Source of the DNA: Cryptosporangium minutisporangium
Lineage (GTDB): Bacteria > Actinomycetota > Actinomycetes > Mycobacteriales > Cryptosporangiaceae
Reading direction: 5' to 3'
DNA: 64,000 bases
Assembly (NCBI RefSeq): GCF_039536245.1
Contig: NZ_BAAAYN010000029.1
Location: 1-64,000 of the forward strand
Shown: positions 50,028 through 59,444 of the stretch, in pieces
Position numbering within the stretch: the stretch's first letter is position 1
Layout: each line of letters begins with the position of its first letter
Notes under the pieces: model-generated
Database searches by the model: none
Seen by the model: the letters and a program-made list of their open reading frames with translations, nothing else
Told to the model about the DNA's origin: nothing
Position numbers and translations under genes: made by a program

Positions 50028-51182
50028 TCAGGCGTGGGGGCCGACCGCCACGGGGCCGACCGTCAGGGTCGGCGTCCCCTCCAGGATCGCGCCGACCCGC
50101 GCGACCTCGCCATCGAGCTCGCCGAGTCGCTGCGCGGTCAGTGGGCGGAGCGGCTCCACCGTGATCGCCAGCCGGCGGCCCGACCGGCGCAGGTGCCAGA
50201 CGCCCGCGACGACGCCGTCGATCAGCAGCACCGGGTAGTTGCCCGCCTGGCTGCCGGCGAGCGCCCGCTCCCGCGCCGGGCCAGGGAACACCTGGTCCCG
50301 CGGGTGGCATCCGACCTGGTAGGCGTCGAAGTACGGCAGCAGCCGGAGCCCGCCCGGGGGCTCGTCGGCCGGTGCGGTGTCCCCGGCCACGACCCAGCCC
50401 TCGGTGCCCTCGACGTCCACCCGCTCCACCTCGTCGCCGAGCGTGCCGAACAGCGTCGTCGCCCAGCCGCGCGGCGCGTTGATCCACTGCGCGAAGTGGT
50501 GCGGCGTCGCCGGGCCGTAGCTGGTGAGGTACCAGCGGACGAGCTGCGCCAGCGCGTCCTGGCCGTCGAGCGGTGCGACGTCCGGCAGGTACCGGCGCGG
50601 GCTGGTGTAGGTGATCTTCCGCCCCCGGTTCGGGCCGAAGCACAGGACGCCGCGGTGTGCGGCGGCGCTGATCACCTGTCGCCAGCGCGGCCACATGTCT
50701 CCGAATGCCGGCATCGTCCGCTCGCCTGCCCAGGGTCCGGTGCGGGCGACCACCTCGTCGCCGAGTTCGTCGGTGGTCAGTTCGGCGTCGGCCAGCGCGT
50801 CGCCGATCGCCGCCACCACCGCGTCGGTCTCCGCGGCCGTGAAGCGGATGCCGTCCGGGAACGGGTTCGCGGCGGGCAGCGCGGAGAGCGCGGCGATCCA
50901 CACCGGAAGGTCCTCGGTCGCTAGCAGATGGACGGTGCCGCGCGGCCCGAACGTCTTGACCAGCTCGTGTTTCTCCCAGAGCGCGGCACGGACGTCCGCG
51001 CGGGTCGCACCGTCCAGGCGCAGGCCGATCGACAGCTCGGCCGCGGAGAGCACCTGCGCGTGCGCGCCACACATCGCACGCGCGGCGTCGGCCGGGCGGG
51101 CCGACGGTTGTGGGACGGTCAGCCCGTGGCGCGCGGACCGCCGCGCGTGTACCTGGGTCCAGGTCAGCTTCGGATCGCTCAT
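50028..51182 (-). CDS. AlkZ/YcaQ-like winged-helix DNA-binding protein
   Basis: This protein has 384 residues of the HTH_42 family, tandem winged helices around a beta barrel. RLDGATRADVRAALWEKHELVKTFGPRGTVHLL and FGPNRGRKITYTSPRRYLPD match the family. GAHAQVLSAAE is where AlkZ-type DNA glycosylases carry their catalytic Q-x-Q, here H-A-Q. These enzymes unhook interstrand crosslinks or remove alkylated bases; many uncharacterised members exist. It is a single gene, so the role is inferred from family. Confidence 0.8.
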   Translation of the reverse strand: MSDPKLTWTQVHARRSARHGLTVPQPSARPADAARAMCGAHAQVLSAAELSIGLRLDGATRADVRAALWEKHELVKTFGPRGTVHLLATEDLPVWIAALSALPAANPFPDGIRFTAAETDAVVAAIGDALADAELTTDELGDEVVARTGPWAGERTMPAFGDMWPRWRQVISAAAHRGVLCFGPNRGRKITYTSPRRYLPDVAPLDGQDALAQLVRWYLTSYGPATPHHFAQWINAPRGWATTLFGTLGDEVERVDVEGTEGWVVAGDTAPADEPPGGLRLLPYFDAYQVGCHPRDQVFPGPARERALAGSQAGNYPVLLIDGVVAGVWHLRRSGRRLAITVEPLRPLTAQRLGELDGEVARVGAILEGTPTLTVGPVAVGPHA

Positions 51183-51274
51183 GCCTCGACGCTAGGCGCC
51201 ATTCCGGTCAGTTCCTGGCCGGAAGCACGCCTGTAGTTGCCGGAAATCGCCTTGTCCCGCTCCGGGGCCGCGAG

Positions 51275-51280
51275 TACCTT
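51275..51280 (+). promoter_or_regulatory. candidate -10 box of the alpha/beta hydrolase gene
   Basis: TACCTT lies 8 bases before the GTG at 51289 with no ribosome site between, suggesting leaderless transcription. Confidence 0.35.
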
Positions 51281-51288
51281 CACGCCCC

Positions 51289-52152
51289 GTGACGAGCGAC
51301 GAATCCCGGGCCCGCGTCGGCGAGGTAGAGCTCTGCTACGACGCCGTCGGGGAGCCGGACGCTCCGGCGATGCTGCTGATCATGGGGCTCGGGTTCCAGC
51401 TGGTCCACTGGCCGGACGAGTTCTGCCAGCAGCTGGCCGCGGCCGGGTACCGGGTGATCCGGTTCGACAACCGGGACGCCGGCCGCTCGACGCACCTGCC
51501 CGGACGCCGGTACACGCTGGACGACCTGGCCGACGACGCCGTCGGTCTGCTGGACGCGCTCGGCATCGACTCCGCGCACGTGGTGGGAGCCTCGATGGGC
51601 GGCATGGTCGCGCAGCTCGTCGCGATCCGGCATCCGGACCGGGTGCGTTCGCTGGCGTCGCTGATGTCGACCACCGGCCGTCGGGGCGCCGGGCGGACCT
51701 CCCCCCGCGTACTCCGGCACCTGTTCGGCCGGCGGCCGCGGACCGAGGACGAGGCGATCGAGCGCCGGGTGCGGGTCTTCGCCGACGTCGGCTCGACCGG
51801 CTTCGACCAGGACCTCCCGGAGCTGCGGCGGGTGACCCGGCTCGCGTTTCAGCGTGATCCGGACGGCCGGGAGGGCCGACGGCGTCAGCACCGAGCGGTG
51901 CGGGCGGCGTCCGATCGGACGGAGGCGCTGGGCGGCGTCACCGTGCCGACGGTCGTCGTGCACGGCACCGCCGACCGGATGTGCCACCAGTCGGGCGGCT
52001 GGGCCACCGCTGAGGCCGTGCCCGGGGCGCGGCTGGAGCTGATCGACGGGATGGGGCACGATCTGCCGCCGGGGGCGTGGCCGCGGATCATCGGCGCGCT
52101 CGTCGACAACGCCCGCCGCGCCGACGAGCGCCACCTCACGCCCCCTTCCTGA
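51289..52152 (+). CDS. alpha/beta hydrolase (RdmC-like)
   Basis: This protein has 287 residues from the GTG start. LLIMGLGFQLVHWPDEFCQQL holds the oxyanion region and RFDNRDAGRSTH the next turn. The nucleophile is in VGASMGGMVAQL, the acid in VVVHGTADRM and the base in IDGMGHDLPP. The sequence resembles aclacinomycin methylesterase-type esterases, a broad group in actinomycetes. The substrate is unknown. It converges on a repeat-filled intergenic region. Confidence 0.87.
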   Translation: MTSDESRARVGEVELCYDAVGEPDAPAMLLIMGLGFQLVHWPDEFCQQLAAAGYRVIRFDNRDAGRSTHLPGRRYTLDDLADDAVGLLDALGIDSAHVVGASMGGMVAQLVAIRHPDRVRSLASLMSTTGRRGAGRTSPRVLRHLFGRRPRTEDEAIERRVRVFADVGSTGFDQDLPELRRVTRLAFQRDPDGREGRRRQHRAVRAASDRTEALGGVTVPTVVVHGTADRMCHQSGGWATAEAVPGARLELIDGMGHDLPPGAWPRIIGALVDNARRADERHLTPPS

Positions 52153-52246
52153 GGCGCGGTCGCCCGGCTCGGCGCCGAAATGGGTGGGTGGTTGTCGCCG
52201 CTTCGGGGTGACCGCCGCGATGGTTGGCGCGCTTCCAGTGCCATAG

Positions 52247-52425
52247 CCCGGAAAGCGCGACGACGACACCGCGCGCCGCCCGGAAAGCGCGACAACCATG
52301 CCGCGCGGGCCCGGAAAGGGCGACACCCACGCCTCGCGCACCCCGGAAGCGCGACAACCATGCCCCGCGGTGCCCGGAAAGGGCGACATCCACGCTGCGG
52401 GTCGACCGGGAAGCGCGACATCCAT
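52247..52425. repeat. six tandem copies of a 31/32-bp repeat
   Basis: Units start at about 52247, 52279, 52310, 52342, 52373 and 52405, each opening with CCCGGAA(A)GCGCGAC or CCCGGAAAGGGCGAC. Spacing alternates 32 and 31 bases, so two units make 63 bases. The units adjoin without spacers, so this is not a CRISPR. It sits between the convergent stops at 52152 and 52652. Confidence 0.85.
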
Positions 52426-52463
52426 CAGCGGGCGGCACCTCCTTGCCGCGACCGCTGGACGAT

Positions 52464-52612
52464 GGTGGGTGGCTTTCTCGAAAAGCCGCCTCGCGGGCGC
52501 CTCGGTGACGTGGTCTTCCCGAAAATGCGCCTCACAGGACGGGTAGTGAGGTGGTCTTCCCGAAGCGGCCGGGCGGGCGCGTCGGTGACGTGGTCTTCCC
52601 GAAATCCGGCCG
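52464..52612. repeat. four copies of a roughly 40-bp repeat
   Basis: Copies begin at about 52464, 52504, 52545 and 52584 and share GTGACGTGGTCTTCCCGAAA or a close variant, followed by GC-rich variable bases (periods 40, 41, 39). This is a different sequence family from the 31/32-bp array that ends 40 bases earlier. Confidence 0.75.
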
Positions 52613-52651
52613 GCGCGCCCCGCATCGGGCGGCGCCGGCCGGATCGTCGTG

Positions 52652-53884
52652 TCAGCGGCCGGCTAGCTCCTCGGCGAACTCGCCCTCGAACGCGTCCTGC
52701 ACGACCTTCGCGCCGCCCGGCACGTTCGCCGGCCGGGAGATGAAGCTCTGCAGGCTGGGCGACCGGTGCAGCGCGAAGCTGTCGATCGGCACCAGCAGCC
52801 CGCCGGTATCGACCTGCTTCAGGCCGTTGAACGCGTCGAGCACGCCCTGGCGGGTGAGGTCGTCCTGCTCGCAGGCGGCGTCGAGCACCTGCTTCATGAT
52901 CTCGGCCATGCCGTAACCCAGCACCGCGCCCGCGCTCGGGTTCTTCGTCTCGGGATAGGCCTTCGTGTACTCGGAGTACAGGTCCGGCTGGCGGTCGAAC
53001 GTCGACACCGGAGCGGCCACGTACAGGTGGGACGTCAGCCAGGACGCGGTCGGCCCCTGCAGCAGGCCCGGCGCGAACACCGGGTTGCTGCCGAGGATCG
53101 GAACGTCCAGCCCCTGCGCCTGCGCGGCGGCGGCGACCGACGCGGTCTGCGCCGGCGCGACGGTCAGCACGATCGCGTCCACCCCGCGCGCCTTGAGCTG
53201 GCTCACCTGGGCGCTCATGTCCTGGTCGGTGGCCTTGATCTGCGCCTCGACGACCGTCAGCTTCTTCTTCCCGGCGACGAACTTGGTGCCGGCCAAGCCA
53301 GTCTCGCCGTACTCGCCCTCGAAGTAGATATGGCCGACCGTGTCGCCCTCCTTGAGCAGCTTCTGTTTGAACATGTAGTCGTAACCGTTCGCCATCTCGA
53401 CGTCGTAGGTCGCTCCTGGGACCCCGGTGCCGGGAATGTCGGTGAGCGTCTCGCCCCACGCCGACGGGAAGTTCACGATCTTGTCGGCCTCGTAGTCCGA
53501 CGCCAGCGCCGCGTTGATCGGCGAGCCGATCGTCTGCTGCATCGCCAGCACGTCCGACTTGATCGAGCTGTAGAGCTGCACGCCCTGCTGCGGGACGTAC
53601 CCGGTGTCCTGGACGTCCAGCCGGACGGTGTAGCGGTCGCAGACCTTGCGGGTCTTCCAGTACAGCGTGTTCGCGTTGGTGATGTCCTTGCCGAGTGCGG
53701 CGAAGACGCCGGTGAGGTCGGTGAGCACGCCGAGCGTGATCGTGTCGCCGTCGACGCCGACGTCGGTGGCGACCGAGCCGGAGCCCGAGCCGTTCCCGTC
53801 CTCGGCCTTGTTGCTGCAGCCGGTCAGCGCGACCGCGACCGCGGCTGCCACGGCGACCAGGCGGGTGAGGGTGGCGGTACTCAT
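52652..53884 (-). CDS. branched-chain amino-acid-type ABC substrate-binding lipoprotein
   Basis: This protein has 410 residues. The signal peptide has the lipobox VALTGCSN. The Leu/Ile/Val-binding fold starts ITLGVLTDLTGVFAALGKDITNA and includes VPQQGVQLYSSIKSDVLAMQQTIGSP. Relatives bind amino acids, amides, urea or aromatic compounds. It is the last gene of the operon, 107 bases after the livM-like gene, and the gap holds five 16-bp repeats. The ligand cannot be read from sequence. Confidence 0.9.
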   Translation of the reverse strand: MSTATLTRLVAVAAAVAVALTGCSNKAEDGNGSGSGSVATDVGVDGDTITLGVLTDLTGVFAALGKDITNANTLYWKTRKVCDRYTVRLDVQDTGYVPQQGVQLYSSIKSDVLAMQQTIGSPINAALASDYEADKIVNFPSAWGETLTDIPGTGVPGATYDVEMANGYDYMFKQKLLKEGDTVGHIYFEGEYGETGLAGTKFVAGKKKLTVVEAQIKATDQDMSAQVSQLKARGVDAIVLTVAPAQTASVAAAAQAQGLDVPILGSNPVFAPGLLQGPTASWLTSHLYVAAPVSTFDRQPDLYSEYTKAYPETKNPSAGAVLGYGMAEIMKQVLDAACEQDDLTRQGVLDAFNGLKQVDTGGLLVPIDSFALHRSPSLQSFISRPANVPGGAKVVQDAFEGEFAEELAGR

Positions 53885-53898
53885 CGGTGCCCCCTTGC

Positions 53899-53978
53899 AC
53901 TTCGGAATTGGGCGACTTCGGGATTTGGCGACTTCGGGATCGAGCTACGTCGGGATCGAGCTACGTCGGGATCGAAAG
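53899..53978. repeat. five tandem 16-bp repeats in the leader of the binding-protein gene
   Basis: The units are exactly 16 bases: ACTTCGGAATTGGGCG, ACTTCGGGATTTGGCG, ACTTCGGGATCGAGCT, ACGTCGGGATCGAGCT and ACGTCGGGATCGAAAG. They fill the gap between the livM-like gene and the binding-protein start at 53884, 14 bases away. Confidence 0.85.
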
Positions 53979-53991
53979 GAATCGGGGAGCG

Positions 53992-55176
53992 TCAGGAGTC
54001 GGCGGGGCTGGCGGAATCGGACCGGTCGGCCCGGGGCGTGCGACGGAACCGCCGGGACCGTCCGATCCGGCTGGCCAGGCCGGCGAGTCCGGACGGGTGG
54101 AACAGCACGACGAGGACGATCGCCAGGCCGTAGAGGTAGCGGGCGGCCTCACCGGCGGCCACCCCGCCGCTACCGACGTCGGTGACGAGCGGAAGCGCGT
54201 CCGCGTAGCGCTGCAGGACCAGCGGGAGCGCGGTGACGAACACCGCGCCGAGAACGGCTCCGGGTAGCGAACCGAGCCCGCCCAGAACGATCATCGCGAG
54301 GAACTGGATCGAGACGAACAGCCCGAAGGACTCGGGCGCCACGCTGCCGATCGACAGCGCGTACATCACCCCGGCCAGCCCGCCGTACGCCGAGCTGACC
54401 AGGAAGATTTTGGCCTTGTAGCGCTGGACGTCCACGCCCATCACCGACGCCGCGACCTCGCTGTCGCGTAGCGTCCGCAGCGCCAGCCCGGGGCGGCTGC
54501 GCAGCAGGTTGCGGGCGAACAGGTAGGCGGCCACCGCGAGCAGCAGGCCGAGGTACCAGAGCCGTTCGGCCTCGCGGAACGGGACACCGAGGACCGACAT
54601 CGCCGGCCGGTCGGCGAACGAGAGACCGAACAGCGAGAACTCCGGCACCGAGCGGCCGTTGAACCCACCGGTGACCGACGTCCAACTGTTCAGCACGTGC
54701 TGGCCGATGAAGACCAGCGCCAGCGACGCCACCCCGAGGTAGATACCGCGCAGCCGCGCGGCGATCGGGCTGAACGCGAGCCCGGCGACGCCCGCCAGCA
54801 GGACACCGACCACCAGGCCGAGCAGCGGTGGCCAGCCCAGCCCGCTGAGCTCGTCGGCGCGCACGCCGGTGGGGTCGTCGGCCACGAACGTGTAGCTGAT
54901 CGCGCCGACCGCGAGGAAGAACGAGTGCGCGAGCGAGAGCTGCCCGGCCGTCCCGACGAGCAGGTTCAGCCCGAGCGCGCCGACCACGGCACCGGCGATC
55001 GCGAAGCCGGTGCGCAGCCAGAACTCCTCGACGTAGAACGGGACGACGAGCAGCAGGACCACGGTGGCGCCGAGCACGAGCAGCCGCAGCGGACGTCGGG
55101 CGGGGCGCGTCGGCGGCCCGGCGGGGCGGTCGGGCGCTGCGGCCGGGGGCTCGGCGACGCGGGCGGACTCAGACAC
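53992..55176 (-). CDS. livM: LivM-type ABC permease
   Basis: This protein has 394 residues with about ten helices. ALGLNLLVGTAGQLSLAHSFFLAVGAISYTF and RLRGIYLGVASLALVFIG are hallmarks. The cytoplasmic loop RTLRDSEVAASVMGVDVQRYKAKIFLVSSAYGGLAGVMYAL contacts the ATPase. A basic-acidic tail ends the protein. Its start overlaps the LivH-type gene by 8 bases. Together they form the inner-membrane channel of a HAAT-family importer. Confidence 0.93.
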   Translation of the reverse strand: MSESARVAEPPAAAPDRPAGPPTRPARRPLRLLVLGATVVLLLVVPFYVEEFWLRTGFAIAGAVVGALGLNLLVGTAGQLSLAHSFFLAVGAISYTFVADDPTGVRADELSGLGWPPLLGLVVGVLLAGVAGLAFSPIAARLRGIYLGVASLALVFIGQHVLNSWTSVTGGFNGRSVPEFSLFGLSFADRPAMSVLGVPFREAERLWYLGLLLAVAAYLFARNLLRSRPGLALRTLRDSEVAASVMGVDVQRYKAKIFLVSSAYGGLAGVMYALSIGSVAPESFGLFVSIQFLAMIVLGGLGSLPGAVLGAVFVTALPLVLQRYADALPLVTDVGSGGVAAGEAARYLYGLAIVLVVLFHPSGLAGLASRIGRSRRFRRTPRADRSDSASPADS

Positions 55177-56059
55177 GGGTCAGTTCCTTCGTGCCGAACA
55201 GCCCGGATGGGCGCACCAGCAGGACGACGATCATCACGAGGTACGGCACGACCGGCCCGAAGCCCCGCCCCAGGAACAGCAGCTGATCCTGGTACCCCGC
55301 GGCCAGCGCCTCGGCGACGCCGATGAGCAGGCCACCCACGAGCGCGCCACCGGTGGAGTCCAGCCCACCGAGGATCGCGGCCGGCAGCGCACCGAGCGCA
55401 ACCGTGTACACCGCCGGGCTGACCCCCGGCGTCGGCGCTCCGACCAGGAACAGCGCCGCCACGGCCGCCAGCACTCCGGCGATCAGCCACGCGATCGCCG
55501 AGACGCGCCCCTGCCGGATGCCCATCAGCGCGGCCGCCTCGCCGTCCTCGGCCGCCGCGCGCATCGCCACCCCCCAGTTGGAGTACTTGAACGCGGCGAA
55601 GAACAGGCCGATCAGGACGGCGGCGGCGCCGATCGCGAGGGCGCGGTTGGTACTGATGCCGACGTCGCCCAGCCGGAACACGTCCCCGCCCCACGGGTGC
55701 GGCACGTTGAGGATGTCCGAGCCGATCCGCCGCGTCATGTCGGTGAGCAGGATGATGTCGACGCCGATCGTGACCACGGCCAGGCTGATGTCCGGCGCGC
55801 CGCGCAGCCGGTTGATCACCAGCCGTTCGATGAGCAGCGACACCGCGGCGGTGAGCACGATGCCGGCCAGCGCTCCGAGCCAGAAGCCCCACGGTTCGGC
55901 GAACCGGACGATCGCGTACGCGCCGACCAGCAGCAGCGATCCGTGGGTGAAGCTGACGACGCCGCTGGCCTTGAAGATCACCACGAAACCGAGCGCGATG
56001 AGCGCGTACATGGCGCCCAGCGAGACACCGTTGAGCAGGAGCGAGAGGAACTGGCTCAC
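55169..56059 (-). CDS. livH: LivH-type ABC permease
   Basis: This protein has 296 residues with about eight helices. NGVSLGAMYALIALGFVVIFKASGVVSFTHGSLLLVGAYA is the family start, and MRAAAEDGEAAALMGIRQGRVSAIAWLIAGVLAAVAALFL is the ATPase-contact loop. It ends in VRPSGLFGTKE. It overlaps the LivG gene by 4 bases upstream and the LivM gene by 8 downstream. Confidence 0.93.
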   Translation of the reverse strand: MSQFLSLLLNGVSLGAMYALIALGFVVIFKASGVVSFTHGSLLLVGAYAIVRFAEPWGFWLGALAGIVLTAAVSLLIERLVINRLRGAPDISLAVVTIGVDIILLTDMTRRIGSDILNVPHPWGGDVFRLGDVGISTNRALAIGAAAVLIGLFFAAFKYSNWGVAMRAAAEDGEAAALMGIRQGRVSAIAWLIAGVLAAVAALFLVGAPTPGVSPAVYTVALGALPAAILGGLDSTGGALVGGLLIGVAEALAAGYQDQLLFLGRGFGPVVPYLVMIVVLLVRPSGLFGTKELTRV

Positions 56060-56912
56060 GGGCGCTCCCGGGGGGTTGGTTCGGTGTCCGACGACGCGGC
56101 CCGCGCGGCGGCGTCGGCGGGGAGCACGTCGTTCCCCGACCCGAGGTAGGCGCGGATCACCTCGGGGTCGGACTGGATCTCCGCCGGGCTGCCGTCGGCG
56201 ATCCGCCGTCCGAAGTCGAGCACCGTGACCCGGTCGGCCAGCGCCATGACCAGGCTCATGTCGTGTTCGACGAGCACGATCGAGATGCCGAGCGCGGTAC
56301 GGATCGCGCCGATCGTCCCGGCCATTCGCGCGGTCTCGTCGGCGTTCATGCCGGCCACCGGCTCGTCCAGCAGCAGGATCCGCGGTTCGGCGCAGAGTGC
56401 GCGTGCCGCCTCCACCCGCTTCTGGTCGCCGTAGGAGAGCGCGCCGACCGGCAGGTGCAGCTTGTCGCCGAGTTCGAGGAAGTCGGCGATCTCGGCGACC
56501 CGGGCGGCGTGCCGCCGGTGCTCCCGGGTGGCCTGCGGCAGCCGTAGGCCCGCCGCGAGGAAACCGGCGCGGGTGAGGTGGTGGCGGCCGAGGAGGAGGT
56601 TGTCGGCGACCGACTCGCGCGCCGAGAGCGCGATGTTCTGGAACGTGCGCGCCACGCCGACGTCGGCGATCTGGAACGGACGCATGCGGTCCAGCCGCGC
56701 CGGACCGAACCGCACCTGCCCGCCCGCGGCCCGGTACACACCGGAGAGCACGTTGAACAGCGTCGACTTGCCGGCGCCGTTCGGGCCGATCACCGCGTGG
56801 ATCGACCCCGGCGCGACCGTGAACGAGACGTCCGCGAGCGCCGCCAGCGCCCCGAACTGCACGCTGACGTCGTCCACTTCCAGTGCCGGGATGTCCTCCC
56901 GGACCGGGGCGC

Positions 56913-56925
<13 letters not shown>
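56056..56925 (-). CDS. livG: LivG-type ABC ATP-binding protein
   Basis: This protein has 289 residues. Walker A is GPNGAGKST, the signature region is LSYGDQKRVEAARAL (LSYG in place of LSGG, usual for LivG), Walker B is ILLLDEPVAGMNADE and the switch His is in LVEHDMSLVM. The characteristic C-terminus GSPAEIQSDPEVIRAYLG is present. It overlaps the LivF gene by 13 bases and the LivH gene by 4. Confidence 0.94.
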
Positions 56926-57698
<773 letters not shown>

Positions 57699-57816
57699 TG
57701 TTTGGTCCTCCCTGCGTGGGGGCCGGGGGAGTGGCCACAGTGTGTGCGGATGCGATCGGGTGGATCGGTGAAGACGGGGCGATCGGTGTCCAGAGCACTG
57801 TTTGTGTCGGGTCGCG

Positions 57817-57833
57817 GTGTGCACGCTGCACAC
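57817..57833. promoter_or_regulatory. palindromic operator, copy 1
   Basis: GTGTGCACGCTGCACAC is a perfect 17-base palindrome around CGC-like centre bases. It lies in the 278-base region between the livF and PucR starts and is repeated 57 bases further on. Confidence 0.7.
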
Positions 57834-57874
57834 CCCGTCGCGCGGCTCCCGCCGAGCCCGCCGCGGCCCGGAAT

Positions 57875-57889
57875 TGTGCACGCTGCACA
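57875..57889. promoter_or_regulatory. palindromic operator, copy 2
   Basis: TGTGCACGCTGCACA is the 15-base core of the first copy, centred 57 bases away. Two copies on divergent promoters suggest looping or cooperative binding by the adjacent PucR protein. Confidence 0.7.
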
Positions 57890-57962
57890 CTCCGGAGGCC
57901 TGCTGTCCGGAACGCGTGCACCGGACCGGCGGTGGATGCTGCCGATCGCCGGCGGGAGTCTC

Positions 57963-57968
57963 TACGCT
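57963..57968 (+). promoter_or_regulatory. candidate -10 box of the PucR gene
   Basis: TACGCT lies 8 bases before the ATG at 57977 without a ribosome site between. Confidence 0.35.
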
Positions 57969-57976
57969 CCGCCGAT

Positions 57977-59248
57977 ATGTCAGCGGTACCGGTCGGGCCG
58001 AGCGTCCACGTGCTCGCCGCCCGGCTCCGTGCACACCACCTCCCGGCCCTGACCGCCGAGGTGTTCCGCCATGTCGTCCAGGTGCGCCCGGAGTCCCTGA
58101 CCGACGGGTCGCTGAACCCGGGCGAACTGCGGTCGGTCTGCGCGGTCAGTCTCGACCAGATGCTCGGTGAGCTGGCCGACGGCGGTGCCACGGCGGCGCC
58201 GTCGCTCCGCGAGACCGGACGGCGGCGCGCGCAGGACGGTGCGCCGATGGAGTGGCTGCTCCACGGCTACCGGCTGTGCGCCCGGGCGATCTGGCAGGCG
58301 CTGGTCGACGAGGCGACCCGCAGCGGGGACGAGGGCGTTCGCCGTCTGCTCGCCGAAGCGGTCGTCGTGTGGGACGCGCTGGACCGCGTCTCGACCGCCG
58401 TTGCCACCGCGTACCGGGAGGAGCAGAGCCGCCTGCAGCGCACCACCCGGCTGCGCCGGGAGACCGTGCTCTCCGGGCTGCTGGAGCGACCGCCGCTGAC
58501 GGCGTCGGCGGTCGCCGAGGCCAGCGACGTGCTCGGCATCCCGGTGCGCGGGCCCCGGCTGGTCGTCACGGTCGCGGTCGCCCCACCGCCGGAGGACGGG
58601 TCGCCGGGGGACGGGTCGCCGGGGGACGGGTCGCCGGGCCAGGATCCGCCCGACACCGGTCCGACGCTGGAGGGGGTGCTGCGCGGGGCCGGGTTCCCGT
58701 CGGTCTGGGTCTGCCACGGTGTGCGCGAGTCCGCGCTGGTGGCCCTGGGCGGTCCGGACGAGGAGGCGGACGTCGTCACGCTGCTGGCCGACCGCGTGCC
58801 CGGCCCGGCGGTCGTCTCCCCGCTGATCGACGGGTTCGACGACGTCGCGCCCGCTCACCGCATGACGGTGCTCACGCTGCGGACGCTGCCCACTGGCTAC
58901 CGGGGCACCGTGCGGGTCACCGACCGGCTGCCGCACGCGCTGGTGGCGGCGGCGCCGGACGTCGCGGCCGTGCTCGTCCGGCACACGCTCGGCGGGTTGT
59001 CCACGTTGCGTCCGGCGGAGTGGGAGGCCTACGTCGAGACGCTGGAGGCGCTGGTGGAGGCGGACGGCTCGGTGTCGGCGGCGGCCCGGAGGCTGGGCTG
59101 CCACCGCAACACCGTCCAGAAGCGCCTGCACCGGATCGAGGTGCTGACCGGCCGTCCGCTCACGACGCTGCGGGGGATGGTCGAGCTGACCCTCGCCCTG
59201 CCCGCCGTGCGGCTGGACGGGGACCGGTCCGCCCGGCCCCCCGGATGA
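57977..59248 (+). CDS. PucR family transcriptional regulator
   Basis: This protein has 423 residues. The N-terminal half is a helical sensor (RsbT-coregulator-like, about 1-160). The middle (about 180-330) resembles a GGDEF-like CdaR domain. The C-terminal PucR HTH is EALVEADGSVSAAARRLGCHRNTVQKRLHRIEVLTGRPL. Between the first two lies DGSPG three times, from a 15-base tandem repeat at about 58596-58640. It is divergent from the liv-type operon with paired palindromes between, so it probably activates or represses that uptake system. Confidence 0.9.
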   Translation: MSAVPVGPSVHVLAARLRAHHLPALTAEVFRHVVQVRPESLTDGSLNPGELRSVCAVSLDQMLGELADGGATAAPSLRETGRRRAQDGAPMEWLLHGYRLCARAIWQALVDEATRSGDEGVRRLLAEAVVVWDALDRVSTAVATAYREEQSRLQRTTRLRRETVLSGLLERPPLTASAVAEASDVLGIPVRGPRLVVTVAVAPPPEDGSPGDGSPGDGSPGQDPPDTGPTLEGVLRGAGFPSVWVCHGVRESALVALGGPDEEADVVTLLADRVPGPAVVSPLIDGFDDVAPAHRMTVLTLRTLPTGYRGTVRVTDRLPHALVAAAPDVAAVLVRHTLGGLSTLRPAEWEAYVETLEALVEADGSVSAAARRLGCHRNTVQKRLHRIEVLTGRPLTTLRGMVELTLALPAVRLDGDRSARPPG

Positions 59249-59444
59249 CGCCCCGTCGTCCTCGTGGCGGGGTGGCGCTGTGGCCGGACTGTGCTCTTCT
59301 CAAGGGCTCCACAGTGGCGTGAACCGCGCATGAGAGCCGCCGAAATGGGCGGGTACGGGTTGGATCGGGCAGGTAGTGTCGGGGCGCCGGCGTCACCGCC
59401 TCCGCACCGCGGACCGCGCCGGCCGAATCCGAGGTGATCGGATC

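Noticed and set aside
52247-52612. CRISPR array
   Set aside because: The repeat units adjoin directly with no unique spacers, and no cas genes are near.
57817-57889. Insertion-sequence ends
   Set aside because: The two palindromes are 57 bases apart with no transposase between them; a regulator pair fits better.
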